NCBI GenBank assembly: GCA_963277665.1
Contig: OY728128.1
Coordinates: 1,863,794,988 to 1,863,858,987, forward strand
DNA from: Viscum album
Taxonomy: Eukaryota; Streptophyta; Magnoliopsida; Santalales; Viscaceae
DNA: 64,000 nucleotides
Reading direction: 5' to 3'
Shown here: piece after piece, positions 48,824 to 61,060 of the stretch
Layout: each line of letters opens with the position of its first letter
Position numbering within the stretch: the first letter of the stretch is position 1
Notes under the pieces: model-generated
Told to the model about the DNA's origin: nothing
Databases searched by the model: none
The model's input: only the letters and a program-made list of their open reading frames with translations
Position numbers and translations under genes: made by a program

Positions 48824-51800
48824 TGTAACACCCCACGCTTCCACGGTATTTTCCCTTTCAATAATACTGTAGCTTGTGTTGTACACAACTCCAATTTTAA
48901 ACACACCACAACCAATGAAACTAGCTGTTATGAATTTTAATACCCACTTTTTTTAATTTAATAAATTTTATCTTTCAAAATATACTTCATTTTAGGATTT
49001 GGAATATTGAAATTAGCTTAGTGTGAATTTTTCGTCTTTTTCTAAAAACATTCTATTCTTGAGGAATAGTGAAAAACACAGAGTTATTGTTTAAAACTGA
49101 CTTTTTATTTAAATAATTATTTATTTTATTTAAATTCATTTTAGTTGAAAATATATACATAATACCTATATAAGTTCGGTGAAATTCATTGGAGTAAGTT
49201 TATAATAATTTTAGATATATAAAATTTTTATTGAACTTTTTACCGTCTTTTACCCACCTCCTCTGAGCATTTGAAAATTTACATAAAACTTAATTTTACC
49301 ACTTATGTGAGTTGAATTTATAAAATTAGAGAAAAAAGGATGATATCAGAAAGTAAAATTTGTTTCAATGAGAAAAAATAAATTTTGGTGAATATTATAT
49401 TTTGACTTTTATTTACAATGGTTAAAAGTTAATAGGGTAATTAAATGTCAAAATGATATTATTATTACCCTAACACAAGTCCTAATTATATTTGATAAGT
49501 TTAATTCCTCTGAAAACAACCTTAGAAATAAAATATGATCCTTTAGGTCCACTTGTATTAGACTAGGACATTTATTATTATTTAATTCAAAGAAGAGTTA
49601 AAAGTTTTAAATTCAAAGTTTAATAACTAAACCATTTTTAATATAGGGATACACATAAGATAAATTAAACTATAAATATTAATTAGAAACCTAAATATAT
49701 TTACTATATAATATTATTTTAAATATATTTTATAGATATTAAATAATTTAATTTATTTATGACAAAATGGTGATGTAGTATTTACCATATTAATGAAATA
49801 TTAAAATAATTGAAATTAGAAATATCCAAAAAAAATTAGTTTGAGACTTTTTATTAATAGAAATAATTCTATAGGTTAATATGACATGTTAGGGTTGATT
49901 AAATGAATTTTTTTCGACGTAATGATGCAGTTATGAATTAAAAAAACAAAATAGCAAATAATATCAAAATTGAGATAAAAGAGTTTTTAAAATAAATATT
50001 ATATTATAAATTGATTTTGTATTCCTAAACATCTAAGGATCTTCCAAACGTCTTAAATAATATTATATAAGTCATTAATGAACAACTTGAGTTTATTTAG
50101 GATGTTAATAGTATGTTTTTGAACCAGATAATATAAAAATACAAAGAGACATGGTTAATGTCAAACTAATTCACTTAGTGTTAAATCTAAAGGATAAGGT
50201 TAATATAGTGACCCAAACCAATCTAAAACCTATTGGTTGAGTATTGTTTGACCCATCACCACAAAATACATGATATAAATTATTTTAGAGGCTCTAGAAA
50301 CCTAAAATAATTTTATTATAAAATAATATTGCAATCTTTTCTTAAGGTGACCCTCACACCTATTATAAAAGAGCACTACCCCATCTCTCAAATTCACAAC
50401 ATCCAATCCAATTGGCTCGACCAACCCCTACCCAAAAATCCTATAAAATTTCTTCCCTTCATACTAGAGGCCTTCCTTTAGTCAGAAAGCATCCTAATAA
50501 GCCCTTTTCATCAAATCAAAAGGAAGAACATGAAGAAGATGTAAATATTTCATCACCTCTTTCAAGTTCGTTTATTTTTCCACATCTTCTTTGTTTGTTG
50601 ATTCTACTATAAAATAATAAATCAAGTATATTCTATAAACTGTGATGTTATTATAAATATGATACATCCATATTCATTATTCTATCCATCCTTTGAATGA
50701 CATGTCACCATATGTGCATAAGTACGACTTACCATCTCCACATCATGGTGTAGTTGTTATTCAATACATTATTATTTTGATGGGTATAATATTGATGTAT
50801 AATTGATGTAAATAATAAATAAAACAAGATAATGATTCTTTATATATGATATACCATCCTATTATATATTATTTTAATATCAAAATAATGATATTTTCAC
50901 TCGTGAATACGTATGAATAACCATCTCCATGAACGTGATGAGATTCATTCCCCACCATATCCATGAAAGACTAATTTGCATTTGATGATTAAAAATAATG
51001 TTTAAAGAACGGTTATAATTCTGGCTATGAATAAGATACATCCCATTCAAATAAATATTACTCACTTAATGGTTAATATCCCATCCTTTTCATTATCCAA
51101 GATAGTTTATACGTAATTGTAAAATGGGACCTCTTTATCATCCACATCCATCTTTCTTAAAAATGTATTTCAAAACATTTTACCTATTTACTAAGCGATT
51201 GGGTAAAGTCATTTATACACTTATCTGACCTTATATGTTTTTGAAAGGAATCTTTTTGTCATTTTCCAAAAAAGGTACTTTATGATCTTTTCGACAAAAT
51301 TAAGGTAAGAATGTTCGGTTAACTTATACGGCAGGTGCGGCTATTTTCAACCGTTATAAAATTTTTGAAGCTTACCTTACAATATTATAAGAATATTTTA
51401 AAAAATAAATATTTTATTTTATAATTATATGACTATTAAATGATTTGAAAATAGAAATTGGTATTTCTGTAAAAAAAATGTATTAATTTCTACTATGATG
51501 ATATCTTTTGATGGATTTTAAGCTTGTTTGAAGTTAATTTATTATGATACAAAACTTCTATATTGTATTGAAGGTTTTGTGATATGTTTTACTGTGGATT
51601 TGTTATTTTATATCATTCATAATATGTAGATAAATTATTGACATTTCATATGCTAGTTTTAATATGAATGTTTATGTTATGTTTATACATTTTCATATGA
51701 GGAAGGCATTGGAGTTAGTATGTGAAAGGTGGAGCATGTAATAGATCTTCGATTCTTCGGTAGGTATCATGAGACTAACCAGTGTCTTGGAACATGGTCT

Positions 51801-52353
51801 TGAAAAAATATAATATGTAGTCTTGGCACAAGGTCTTGACTATGTGGTTATGAAGTCTGGCATTATGCATTCCATCATTATGAATATAGCTATTGATATA
51901 TCATGTGATTATTAGACTAGTACAATATCCATGTTAATAAATAAATAGAAATATTTGATTTTATATTTTCCATATTATTTTGACCATCATGTTTAAAATG
52001 CTTTTGTTTTAGTCTTATACATTTCCTTAAATGTTTATGATTATTTACGAAGGTTTCCGCAATATTGTTATCCTTATTAAGCTTATGAACTCAGCGCTTT
52101 ATATGTTTTATTTTTTCCAAGATGTGAAGAAGTATTTTATGACTGACCTATTGGGATTGTATGAGGGGATATGAGTGTGGTCTATGAAAATAATTTCGTT
52201 GTAGCTTTTCATTTTATATTTTAATGTAAAACTTATTAATGTATCAAGTATTTTTCAGGGCTACTAAACTGATCGGACTTTTAGGACATGATTTCTTTGT
52301 ATCATGAAAATGTTATATAATAATGCACCGACTCTGGATTACTGGGGTCGGGG
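48824..52353 (+). repeat. Element D 5' LTR
   Basis: Starts TGTAACACCCCACGCTTCC. It is colinear with the 3' LTR and homologous to A's LTRs. It has a single GAATAGTGAAAAAC block (49,064) where A has two. Other landmarks are TATAAAA at 50,364, GTAAATATTTCATC at 50,541, the subrepeat pair (50,719 and 50,908), the U5 block at ~51,745, and TTTTTTCCAAGATGTG at 52,111. The last bases (GGGGTCGGGG) lack the GTTATA end seen in A, so a few bases appear lost at the junction. Confidence 0.85.
50345..50385 (+). promoter_or_regulatory. Element D 5' LTR TATA region
   Basis: TATAAAA at 50,364-50,370 follows AAGGTGACCCTCACACC. The 3' LTR equivalent is TATAAAA at 58,872-58,878 after AAGGTGCCCC. Its position agrees with A and B. 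Confidence 0.6.
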
Positions 52354-52354
52354 T

Positions 52355-52366
52355 TGGTATCATAAG
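52355..52366 (+). promoter_or_regulatory. Element D primer-binding site (initiator tRNA-Met type)
   Basis: TGGTATCATAAG matches the first eight bases of the plant initiator tRNA-Met site. It aligns with the primer sites of A and C. Confidence 0.75.
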
Positions 52367-52851
52367 AAATTTAGTAAAAACCATGGAATCTATATTTAGA
52401 TAAACTGTGATTAGAGCACATTACCCCATGATAGAATTTGAGGATTAGTATAGAGGAACTTCCTAGAATTTTGGTATTGTAGAGATTTTATCTGTTTTCC
52501 AAAAAATAAATCCTTGTCTTGATAAGAGCATGTAGAGGCGGCTCTGTCACATAAGTACCTATAGGTAAAACCCAAAAGACCTCTTTGACCTAACTCGAAC
52601 AGGAACTGGTGTACAACAACGGGCCTTGCTGCACTCTTGGTTACGAAATTCTCAGGGGATATGCTTAAAAAATATCTCATTTTCATTACAAATCATTATG
52701 AAGGGTTTATGAGTATATACATCCTCAATGAAAACATTTTGATGATTATGGATTAAATCCATAAACATTTCTGTTTATGTTAAGTGTTTTACAAGTTTGG
52801 AATTATGTATTTTGATTCAAAAACTAATCTAGTTTATGACATTGTTTAGAA
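52367..52851 (+). other. Element D untranslated leader
   Basis: Colinear with 18,191-18,690 of element A, including GGGCCTTGCTGCACTCTTGG. It carries stops in the frame that is open in A. The 91-codon minus-strand frame at 52,411-52,686 has no recognised domain. Confidence 0.55.
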
Positions 52852-53785
52852 ATGGAACCTAAAAGAAGGAATGGAAACCGTATCAACGCATGTAATCCAT
52901 GTAGGTATTTCCCTCCTAATCAATATAATTATAGTGGAGCTGGTGAAACAACTAGTGTTGATCACGTTATTACCATACTGGGACAACACACTCAGGTTAT
53001 GAATAATAACCTTACCCATATTGGGCACCCTGATCCATAGTGTCGAGGATAAATGTTAGATCCCGTCATAATACAACAACCAAAAACATTCAATGGGAGT
53101 AAAAAATCTATTATTGGCTGAAAATTGGATGAATTCTTTATAGATAATATTCCATGCCTTGGAGAGTAGTGAAAGGGAAAAAGTTGTTAGGTTAGTTTAC
53201 CACCTCGCTAGAGATGTTGATCAATGGTGGTCATTGATTCAAAACACAAAGGAAGATGATGAAGTATCAAATATGTAATGGACGGAGTTTAAAGTTATTT
53301 TCATAGAAAAATTAATTCCTCAATACCATCGAGTGGATATGGAAAGACAATTTCTGAGTCTGAGGCAAATGCATGATGAGAATGTCACAAAGTACAAAGC
53401 TAACATTACAAGGTTAGTAAGGCATACTGTAGATTATATATGTAACTCAAGAAGTATTATTGATCATTTATTTGATGGGTTAAAACCATTTCATCATCAC
53501 ATATTAGTCTCACAGTCCTTCTCATCATACAAGGATATTTTCTCATGTTCTATAAAGATAGGAAAGAAATTATCTATGTCTTAAGACTTTAAAGAAAAGT
53601 AAGTGAAGGAGGGATCTGTTGAACACTTTGGAAATGGAAATAAGGGGAAGAAGGTAAAAGATGAATATTCATCCTGTAGTAAATGTGGGAAGAAACACAC
53701 CAGTACATGCCTGATGGGAATGGGAGTCTATTACAAGTGTGGTGAAAAAGGCCACCAAGCTCATGATTGCAATGGAAATAAATAG
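52852..53785 (+). pseudogene. gag: Element D gag
   Basis: The start at 52,852 is supported by the aligned ATG in A (18,691). After an N-terminal segment that reaches a stop at 53,038, the capsid-like region reads through several frames: QQPKTFNG (53,080), QWWSLIQNTKED (53,222), WTEFK (53,281), RQFLSLRQ (53,344), SIIDHLFDGL (53,455), YKDIFSCSI (53,530). The nucleocapsid part (53,603-53,785) has CSKCGKKHTSTC followed by YYKCGEKGHQAHDC. The second is a CCHC knuckle whose first Cys is Tyr (TAT), a loss by one G-to-A change. Length and knuckle arrangement fit Tekay/Del gag. Stops and frameshifts abolish function. Confidence 0.85.
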
Positions 53786-53935
53786 GTTGTCAATGTTGAA
53801 TTCTACAATTGTAGAGAATGGGGGAATTATTCTAATGAATATAGTAATATCCGAGAAAACATTCCTCAGAAAAGGCCAACGGATCAAGGTTGAGCTTATT
53901 CTATCAATAATGCTGAGGTTGAAGCTCCAAAAGAA

Positions 53936-54357
53936 GTGGTGGCAGGTAATTTAATGGTTTCCTCAAGTTTATCAATTGACTTATTTGATTCTGGATCATC
54001 ACATTGTTTCATATATTCTCAGTTTTCTATGAAAATTAGATATTTTCAATTTTATTTAACAAAGGAGTTTTTAGTCAAAACTCCTAAGGGAATATCATTG
54101 CAACAATGTTTTGTGAATCAGTCCCTAATAGGTCATATAAATTTGCCTTATCTGATGATCTCATCATCATACCCATGATTGAATTTGATATAATCCTCGG
54201 CATGGATTGGCATTCGAACCATGATGCAATAATTTATTGTATGAATAAGGAGGTTACTATTTTTGATGATGATGATAAAGAACACCTTATCTTTAGAGAA
54301 AAGTCATCACCACCTGATTCATATCTAGATCCACCCCCAGTAACTCATCTAAATTAG
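53936..54357 (+). pseudogene. Element D aspartic protease
   Basis: The retroviral-type aspartic protease cuts the Gag-Pol polyprotein. The catalytic motif is present as LFDSGSSHCFI (DSG at 53,987-53,995), and the C-terminal ILGMDW motif at 54,190-54,210 is followed by the typical HDAIIYC...VTIF strand. The two halves are in different frames: the first reads to a stop at 54,176 and the second is open from 54,106, so there is a frameshift in between. The catalytic Asp is intact. Confidence 0.8.
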
Positions 54358-54429
54358 ATTATTTGGGAGGAAGAGAATGAAATAACTGCGGGTGAGGAAA
54401 ATAATGTTAAAATAGAATAATTACCTATA

Positions 54430-55150
54430 GTGAATGAATATATTGATGTGTTTCAAGAAGATTTACCTGGGCATCATCCAGAACAAGAAATTCAGTTTTT
54501 CATTGATTTAATTCCTAGGTCAAGTCCCATATCGAAGACCCCTTATAGAATGGCCATTTTGTAATTATTGGATCTAAAGAAACAACTATAATAATTGAGT
54601 AACATGGGATTTATTCCTCCGACTTTTTCACCATGGGTATCCCCTCTCCTTTTTGTTAAGAAGATAGATGGATCTATGAAGGTGTGCATTTACTATAGGG
54701 AGATCAATTCAATAACAATAAAGAACAAGTATCCACTACCTCACATTAATGATTAATTTGACCAACTTCATGGAGATAAATATTTTTCATAAATTGACCT
54801 TTGATTTGGATACAATCAGTTGTGTGTGAGGAAGATATACATTCCAAAGAAAGAATTTTGAACTACGTATGGCCATTACGAGTTTACAGTAATGCCTTTT
54901 GGATGGACTAATTCACCCTCTGTCTTCAAGGATCTAATGAATAGGGTTTTCAAGGAATATCATGATGACTTTATAGTGGTATTTATTGATGAATTCTTGT
55001 TATACTCATAAAGCTACGAAGATCATGAAAATCAATTGTTCATTATCCTGAAGACTCTTAGAAGAAATGAATTATATGGGATGTTTAGGAAGTGTGAATT
55101 CTGGCTTCAAGAGATTTCTTTTCATGGACATATTGTCTCTAAGTCTATCT
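54430..55150 (+). pseudogene. Element D reverse transcriptase
   Basis: The reverse transcriptase copies element RNA into DNA. Recognisable blocks in order: YIDVFQEDLPG (54,440), TPYRMA (54,540), [25 protein letters not shown] (54,610-54,690), NKYPLPHI (54,725), GYNQL (54,813), [18 protein letters not shown] (54,867-54,920) and [10 protein letters not shown] (54,979-55,008). The catalytic FxDD box has become FIDE, so the second Asp is lost. Several stops interrupt the frame. The family assignment to Ty3/gypsy is clear from MPFG and the FID box. Confidence 0.85.
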
Positions 55151-55740
55151 ATTGATCCTTAAAATACCAAGCAAATCCATGAATGGCCAGCACAGACAAG
55201 TATAACTGTGGTACGCAGTTTTATTGGTTTAGCAGGTTATTATCAGCATTTCATCCAGAATTTTGCCTGATTGGCTAACCCATTAACCAAGTTCACACAT
55301 AAAGGGGTAAAATTTGTTTGGAAAAAAGAGTGTGAATAGTTTTTTGATGAATTTAAGAGAATATTAGTCAATGCTCATATATTGACTCTACCATCGGGGA
55401 ATGATGGGTTTGTTATTTATAGTGATCCTTATGAAAAATGAAAGAGTTATTGTCTATGATTCATGACAGCTAAATATTATTGAGAAAAACTATCCTACTC
55501 ATGATATTGAGTTCGAAATTGTAATCTTTTCTCTTATGATATGGAGACATTATCTCTATAGTGAAAAAATGTGAGATATAAACCGATCACAAGAGTTTGA
55601 GGTATATTTTCTCACAGAAAGAACTCATCATGAGGTAAAGGAGATGGCTATAACTACACAAGGATTATGATTTCACTATACACTACCACCTAGGAAAGTC
55701 AAATAAGATGGAAGATGCTTTGAGCATAAAGGATCATGGA
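55151..55740 (+). pseudogene. Element D RNase H region
   Basis: RNase H removes RNA from the RNA/DNA hybrid. FVWKKECE*FFDEFKRIL...ILTLP (55,315-55,393) and FVIYSDPYEK (55,410-55,438) give the usual lead-in with the first catalytic Asp. The segment after it seems shortened, because sequence moves quickly to [24 protein letters not shown] (from ~55,485). A KVK.DGRCFEHK stretch near 55,700 is the out-of-frame remnant of the domain end. It is interrupted by stops and at least one deletion. Confidence 0.7.
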
Positions 55741-55911
55741 GTTTTGAACGGGATGAGAGTTGAAAGGGATCATATTTTCAAGGATCTAGTGAAAATGGAT
55801 ATGGAAATAATCAGGGAAGATGAAACATCAATAATTTTTCAAATTTTTTCCAAACCATCTCTACTAGAAATGATAATTTTTTCATAGAATGATGATGAGG
55901 ATTTTCTAAAT

Positions 55912-56690
55912 ATGAATAAAGATTTGAATGATGGGAGACTGAGTGACATCGTATATGAAGATGGAATTTTTAAATTTGGGAAGAGACTACGTGTTCCTGA
56001 TATTATTAATCATAAAAGAGAATTATTGGATGATGCTCATAGCTCCAATTTCTCTATACACCCTCGTAGAACTAATATGTATAAAGATTTGAAGGAACAT
56101 TTTTGTAGGGACAACATGAAGAGGGAGATTTATGATTTTGTGTCAAGAGGTATGGTTTATCAATATGTGAAATTTGGAAGGCAACAACCTAGATAATTCA
56201 TTCAGCCTCTTCTCATACCTGAGTGGAAATGGGATAATATTACGATGGACATTTTTATGAGGATACCAAGGACTCCTATAAGGAATGATTCCATATGGGT
56301 CATGGTTGATCATCTTAACAATTCAGAAACTTTTCCTGTAATAAGAGAAGATTTACCACTTGAACATTTAGAAAAACTATACATTAATGATGTTGTAAGA
56401 GTTCATGGAGTACCCCAATCGATTGTGTCTAATTTTGATCACCGTTTTACATTAGGATTCTATAAAAGTCTTTAGAAAGCCCTTGATACTGAACTTCATC
56501 TGAGCACTACCTACCCGCCTCAAACTGATGGAAAATCAAAACAGACTATTCAATCCTTATAATACATATTGAGATCTTTCTCAATTGACTTTCAAGGTAT
56601 GTGGGTTCAATATTTACCTCTGGTAGAATTTTCCTATAATAATAGCTTCTATTCAAGTATTCAGATGGCACCAGATGAAGCGTTATATGG
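55912..56690 (+). pseudogene. Element D integrase
   Basis: Integrase joins element DNA to the chromosome. The zinc-binding part (55,912-56,196) has the His pair (AHSSNFSIHP) but both Cys of the CxxC are replaced (SRGMVYQ). The core begins PEWKWDNITMDIFMRIP (56,218-56,268) with its first catalytic Asp present. The second, expected in an SDxD box, is Asn (IVSNFDHRF, 56,422-56,448). The catalytic Glu expected after QTDGxS is Lys (56,539-56,541). A stop lies at 56,473. LVEFSYNN...MAPDEALYG (56,620-56,694) is the usual core end. The protein is inactive by several independent losses. Confidence 0.85.
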
Positions 56691-56759
56691 AAACTGATGT
56701 CGCATACCAACCTGTTGAGATGATATTGGTGAATGAAAACTCGTAGGCCTAGAACTTGT

Positions 56760-57290
56760 TGAGGAAGCGATGGAAAAGATGAAGGTAATCCAAACCCACA
56801 TCAAAGTATCTCAAAGTAGGAAGAAGACCTATGCCGATAACTGAAGGAAGGATTTGGAATTTCAGGTTGGAGATCATGTTTTCCAGAAGGTATATCCATG
56901 GAGGGGTGTTATAAATTTCTTTAAGAAGGGTAAATTGAGTCCAAGGTACATCAGACCTTTTAAAATTCTAGAATGAATTGGGGTTGTAGCTTACCATTTG
57001 GAAAAGCCACCAAGTCTCTCTAAAAATCATGATGTGTTCCATGTATCATTGTTGAGAAAATTCATGCCTAACCCAATGCATCTACATACCGTTGAGTAAT
57101 TAGAACTGGAACCTGATCTCTCATCTTGTGAAAATCCTATCATGATTCTTGATACAAGAGAACAAGTGTTGAAAAACTTTATGACTCGTCTGGTAAAATT
57201 TAAATAGAGAAGCCATAAGATGGAAGAGGAAACATGGGAACCTGAGAAACTTATGATGACAAAAAACCCAAATCTTTTTATGTAGTAATA
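56760..57290 (+). pseudogene. Element D integrase C-terminus and chromodomain
   Basis: KTYADN*RKDLEFQVGDHVFQKVYPWRGV (56,826-56,910) is the conserved post-core segment (GDxVxLKV type). It is followed by KGKLSPRYIRPFKILE and FHVSLLRKFMPNP (57,037-57,075). The C-terminal segment PIMILDTREQVLKN...LVKFK*RSHKMEEETWEPEKL (57,137-57,253) is a chromodomain of the kind that targets chromoviruses to heterochromatin by binding methylated histone tails. The stop replaces a Trp that the family normally has there (TGG to TAG). It ends NLFM* just before the polypurine tract. Confidence 0.8.
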
Positions 57291-57323
57291 TTTTAGAATT
57301 TTCAAGGATGATATTATTTGATG

Positions 57324-57333
57324 TAGGGGAGAA
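57324..57333 (+). promoter_or_regulatory. Element D polypurine tract
   Basis: AGGGGAGAA directly precedes TGTAACACC. It is identical in core to the tract of element A and fixes the 3' LTR start. Confidence 0.8.
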
Positions 57334-60300
57334 TGTAACACCTCAAGCTTCCATAGTACATTTCTCTTTGAATAATACCCTAGCTTGTGTTGTACAGAAC
57401 TTCGAGTTCAAACACACCATGACCAATCAAACTAGTCGTTATAAATATTAATAACCACTTTTTAAAATTTTATAAATTTTATCTTTCAAAATGGACTTCA
57501 TTTTTGGATTCAGAATATCAAAATTATCTTAGGGTGAATTTTTGGTATTTTTCTGAAAACTGTCAATTTTTAATGATAGTGAAAAACACTGAGTTATTGT
57601 TTAAAACCAACTTTTTATTTAAATAATTATATATTTTATTTAAAATTATTTTAGGTCAAAATAGATAAATAATACCTATGTAAGTTTAATTTAATTCATT
57701 GGTGTTAGTTTATAAAAATTTTAGATAGATAAAAATCATATTGAAATTTTTACCGTCTTTTACACACCTCCTAGGAGAATTTGCAAATTTACATAAAACA
57801 TAGTTTTACCACTTTTGTGAGTTGAATTTCAAAAATCTGAGAGACAAAGATGATATCAGTAAGTAAAAGTAGGTTGATTTTGATGAAAATAATTATTGGT
57901 GAATAGTAACTTTGACTTTTATTTACCATAGTTAAAATTAAATAGGGTAATTAAAGATAAAAATGATATTATTATTAACCTAAAATATGTCATAATTCTA
58001 TTGGATAAGTCTAATTCTACCAAAAATCCTTAGGAATATAATATGATCCTTTAGGTCTATTTGGATTAGATTAGGACATTTATTATTATTTAATTCATAT
58101 AAGAGATAAAAGTGTTAAATTCAATGTTTAATAACTAAACCATTTTTAATATAGGGTTACAAATAAGTTAAATTAGACAATAAATATTGATTAAAAATCT
58201 AAAAAGATTCCCTACATAATGGTATTTTATTTTTATTTTTTAGACATTATAAAATTTAATTTCTTTACGACACAATGATGAAGGAGTAATTACCTTATTA
58301 ATGAAATATTAAAATAATTGATATTATAAATATCGAAATAAATTTAATTTCAAACTTTTTATCAATTCGACTAATTTTCAAGGTTAATATGAAATGTTTG
58401 GGTTGATTAGATGAATTTTTTTATGTTATAATGCTGTTTAAAATTTAACAAGAACAAAATAGAAAATAGTGTCAAAATTGACATAAAAGTGTTTTTAAAT
58501 CAAATATTATATTATTAATTGACATTCTATTCCTAAAAATATAATGTTTGGCCAAAGGTATTAAATAAAATTATATGTGTCACTAATGAACAACTTGAGG
58601 TTCTCTTGGAAGTTTATAGTAAGGTCATTAACCATATAATATACAAATTCAAAGAGACACGGTAAATGTCAATCTAATTAACTAAGAGTTATATATAAAA
58701 GATAAGGTAAATATTGTGAACCAAAACTATGTAAAGCCTATTGGTTGAGTAGTTCTAGAACCATTGCAACATTTTCCTCTAAATAAATTATTTTGGAGTA
58801 ATTAGAAACCAAAAATAATTTTCTTATAAAATAATATTTCAATCTTTTCCTAAGGTGCCCCTTACCCCCCTTATAAAAGGTAACTTCCCCTTCTCTCAAA
58901 TTCACACATTCAAAGCCATTTGGATCGGCCAACCCCAGACCAAATATTCTCTCAACTGTCATCCCTTCATCTTAGAGGAATTAGTTTAGTCATAAAGCCA
59001 TCCTAAGTAGCCCTTTTGATCAAATCAAAAGGAAGAACCCGAAGAAGAGGTAAATAATTCATCACCTCTTTCAAGTTCCTTTCTTCTTCCACTTCTTCTA
59101 TCATTGTTGTTTTCCTTATAAAATAATAAATCTAGTATCTCCTATATACCATGATTTTAATATAAATATGTTATAACGATATTCATTATTCTATTAATCT
59201 TTTTAATGACATGTCACCATACGTGTGTACGTACGGATTACCGTCTCCACGTCGTGGTGTAGTTGTTAGTTAAAACATTATTTTTTTGATGGGTATAATA
59301 ATGATATATAATTGAAGTAAAGAAAAAACATAACATGATTAAGATTCTTTTATATGATATACCATCCATTTATATATTATTTTGACATCCAAATAATGAT
59401 ATTGTCGCTCGTGCATACGTTAGGTTTACCATCTCCACGAACACGATTAGATTTATTCACCATAGTATCCATTCAAGATGAATTTTCATTTGATGATTAA
59501 AAATAATGTTTAGAGACTTGATATAATTCATGATATGAATAAGATAAATCCCATCCCTAACAAATATGACTCACATGAAAAAATAATATATTGGAAAACA
59601 AATCAGTTAACACCCAAAACAACGATAATACAAAAATATTATTAACAAAGCAATATTAAAGGATCCTATATGATATCATATTTATGTATATGGTTCTTAT
59701 ATAATTTAATAAAAAATATTTCACCATTGTACAGGATGTTAAAATACCCTCAACCAAGGAAAATTATATGGTAATGGTTAACTTCACAATCTCTTCATTA
59801 TCTGAGGTTGTTTATACGTAATTATCTACTAGGACCTCTTTATCATCCACATCAATGTTTCTTAAGAAGGTATCTCAAATTTTTTTTACTAATTAATAAA
59901 CAATGTGTTAAAGTCATTTATACCATAATTTGACCTTATATCATTTTTAAATGAAACTATCCATATTTTTCCAAAAAAAATTAGTTTTTGACCTTTTTGA
60001 CAAAATTAAGGTTAGAATGTTTTTTTGACTTATAAGGTGAGTGCAGCTATTTTCCACCATTATAAAATTGTCAAAGATTCCCTTACAAGATTATATTAAT
60101 ATTTTCAAATATAATTTTTTTCATTTATAATTACATTACTATTAAATTATTCCATAATATTAAGATTTATTTTTCTGAAGAATGTTTTGATTTCATCTAT
60201 GTCAACATCCTTTGATATATTTTAAGCTTGTTTGATTTAATTTATTATCATACAAAACATCCATATTGTATTGATGGTTTTGTGATATGTTTGAATGTGG

Positions 60301-61060
60301 ATGTGTTATTTTATACCATTCATGGTTTATGGATAAATTATTGACATTTAATATGCTAGTTTTAATACGAATGTTTATGTTTTTTTTAAACCTTTTCATA
60401 TGTCGAATGCATTAAACTTAGTAAGTGACAGGTGGAGCCCAGTATAGCTCTTTGATGAATCGGTAGGTTTTATGAGACAAACTAATGTCTTGGAAAAAGG
60501 CCTTAACAAAATCATATTTGTATCCCTATCACAGGACCTTGACTATGTGGTTATGAAGTCTGGAATTATTCATTCCATCATTATGATGTTTCTATTGATA
60601 TTGCATGTGATTATTCGACTAGTAGAATATCTATGTGAATAGTTAAATGAAATCATAAGATTTTATCTTTGCCATATTATGATGAATTTAAAGTGTAAAA
60701 GGCCTTTGTTTTAATCTTATTCATTTCCTTAAATGTGTATGCTTATTAATAAAAGTTTCTGCTATATTGTTATCCTTACTGAGCATCTGATCTCACCCCT
60801 TTCAATGTTTTATTTTTTCCTAGTATGTGATGAAGTATTTTATGACAAATCTACATGAATAGTATGAGGGGATATGAGTTTGGTATATGGAAACAATGTT
60901 GTTGTAGCTTTTCATTTTATAATGTAATGTAAAACTTATGTATGTATCTAGTATTTCCAAGGCTACTAAACTGATTGTTCTTTTGGGATATGATTTCCTT
61001 ATATCAGGCCAATGTTATGTAATAATGCACCAACTCTGGATAACTATGGTTGGGGCATTA
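57334..61060 (+). repeat. Element D 3' LTR
   Basis: Starts TGTAACACCTCAAGCTTCC. It is colinear with the 5' LTR: TATAAAA at 58,872, GAGGTAAATAATTCATC at 59,048, the subrepeat pair at 59,228 and 59,416, the U5 block at ~60,440-60,480, and TTTTTTCCTAGTATGTG at 60,814-60,830. It ends near GGTTGGGGCATTA. It is ~200 bp longer than the 5' LTR; part of the difference is a block after the subrepeats (59,580-59,780) that is missing near 51,065. Confidence 0.85.
59213..59460 (+). repeat. LTR subrepeat, two copies at 188 bp (element D 3' LTR)
   Basis: This is the clearest pair in the window: GTGTACGTACGGATTACCG then TCTCCACGTCGTGG at 59,225, and GCTCGTGCATACGTTAGG then ACCATCTCCACGAACACG at 59,408. Both keep several CpG sites although CpG is rare in the surrounding DNA. 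Confidence 0.7.

Larger units (their letters stand above)
48824..61060 (+). mobile_element. Element D: Tekay/Del-like chromovirus, full-length but dead
   Basis: D is a complete ~12.2-kb Ty3/gypsy layout: 5' LTR, tRNA-Met-type primer site, leader, gag, protease, reverse transcriptase, RNase H, integrase, chromodomain, polypurine tract and 3' LTR. The domain order and C-terminal chromodomain define a chromovirus. Long LTRs, a two-part zinc knuckle (CSKCGKKHTSTC then CGEKGHQAHDC) and the tRNA-Met primer fit the Tekay/Del clade. Many stops and frameshifts and several catalytic changes make it inactive. It sits inside B's 3' LTR. I see no clean 5-bp target duplication, and the last bases of both LTRs are damaged. 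Confidence 0.9.

Noticed and set aside
50412..50612. 66-codon frame after the D promoter as a small leader protein
   Set aside because: It is not open in the other three A/D LTRs, and it overlaps the candidate splice-donor motif.
48824..61060. Element D as an endogenous plant pararetrovirus
   Set aside because: The gag-protease-RT-RNase H-integrase-chromodomain order, true LTRs, tRNA-Met primer site and polypurine tract are those of a Ty3/gypsy chromovirus. Pararetroviruses lack LTRs and integrase.
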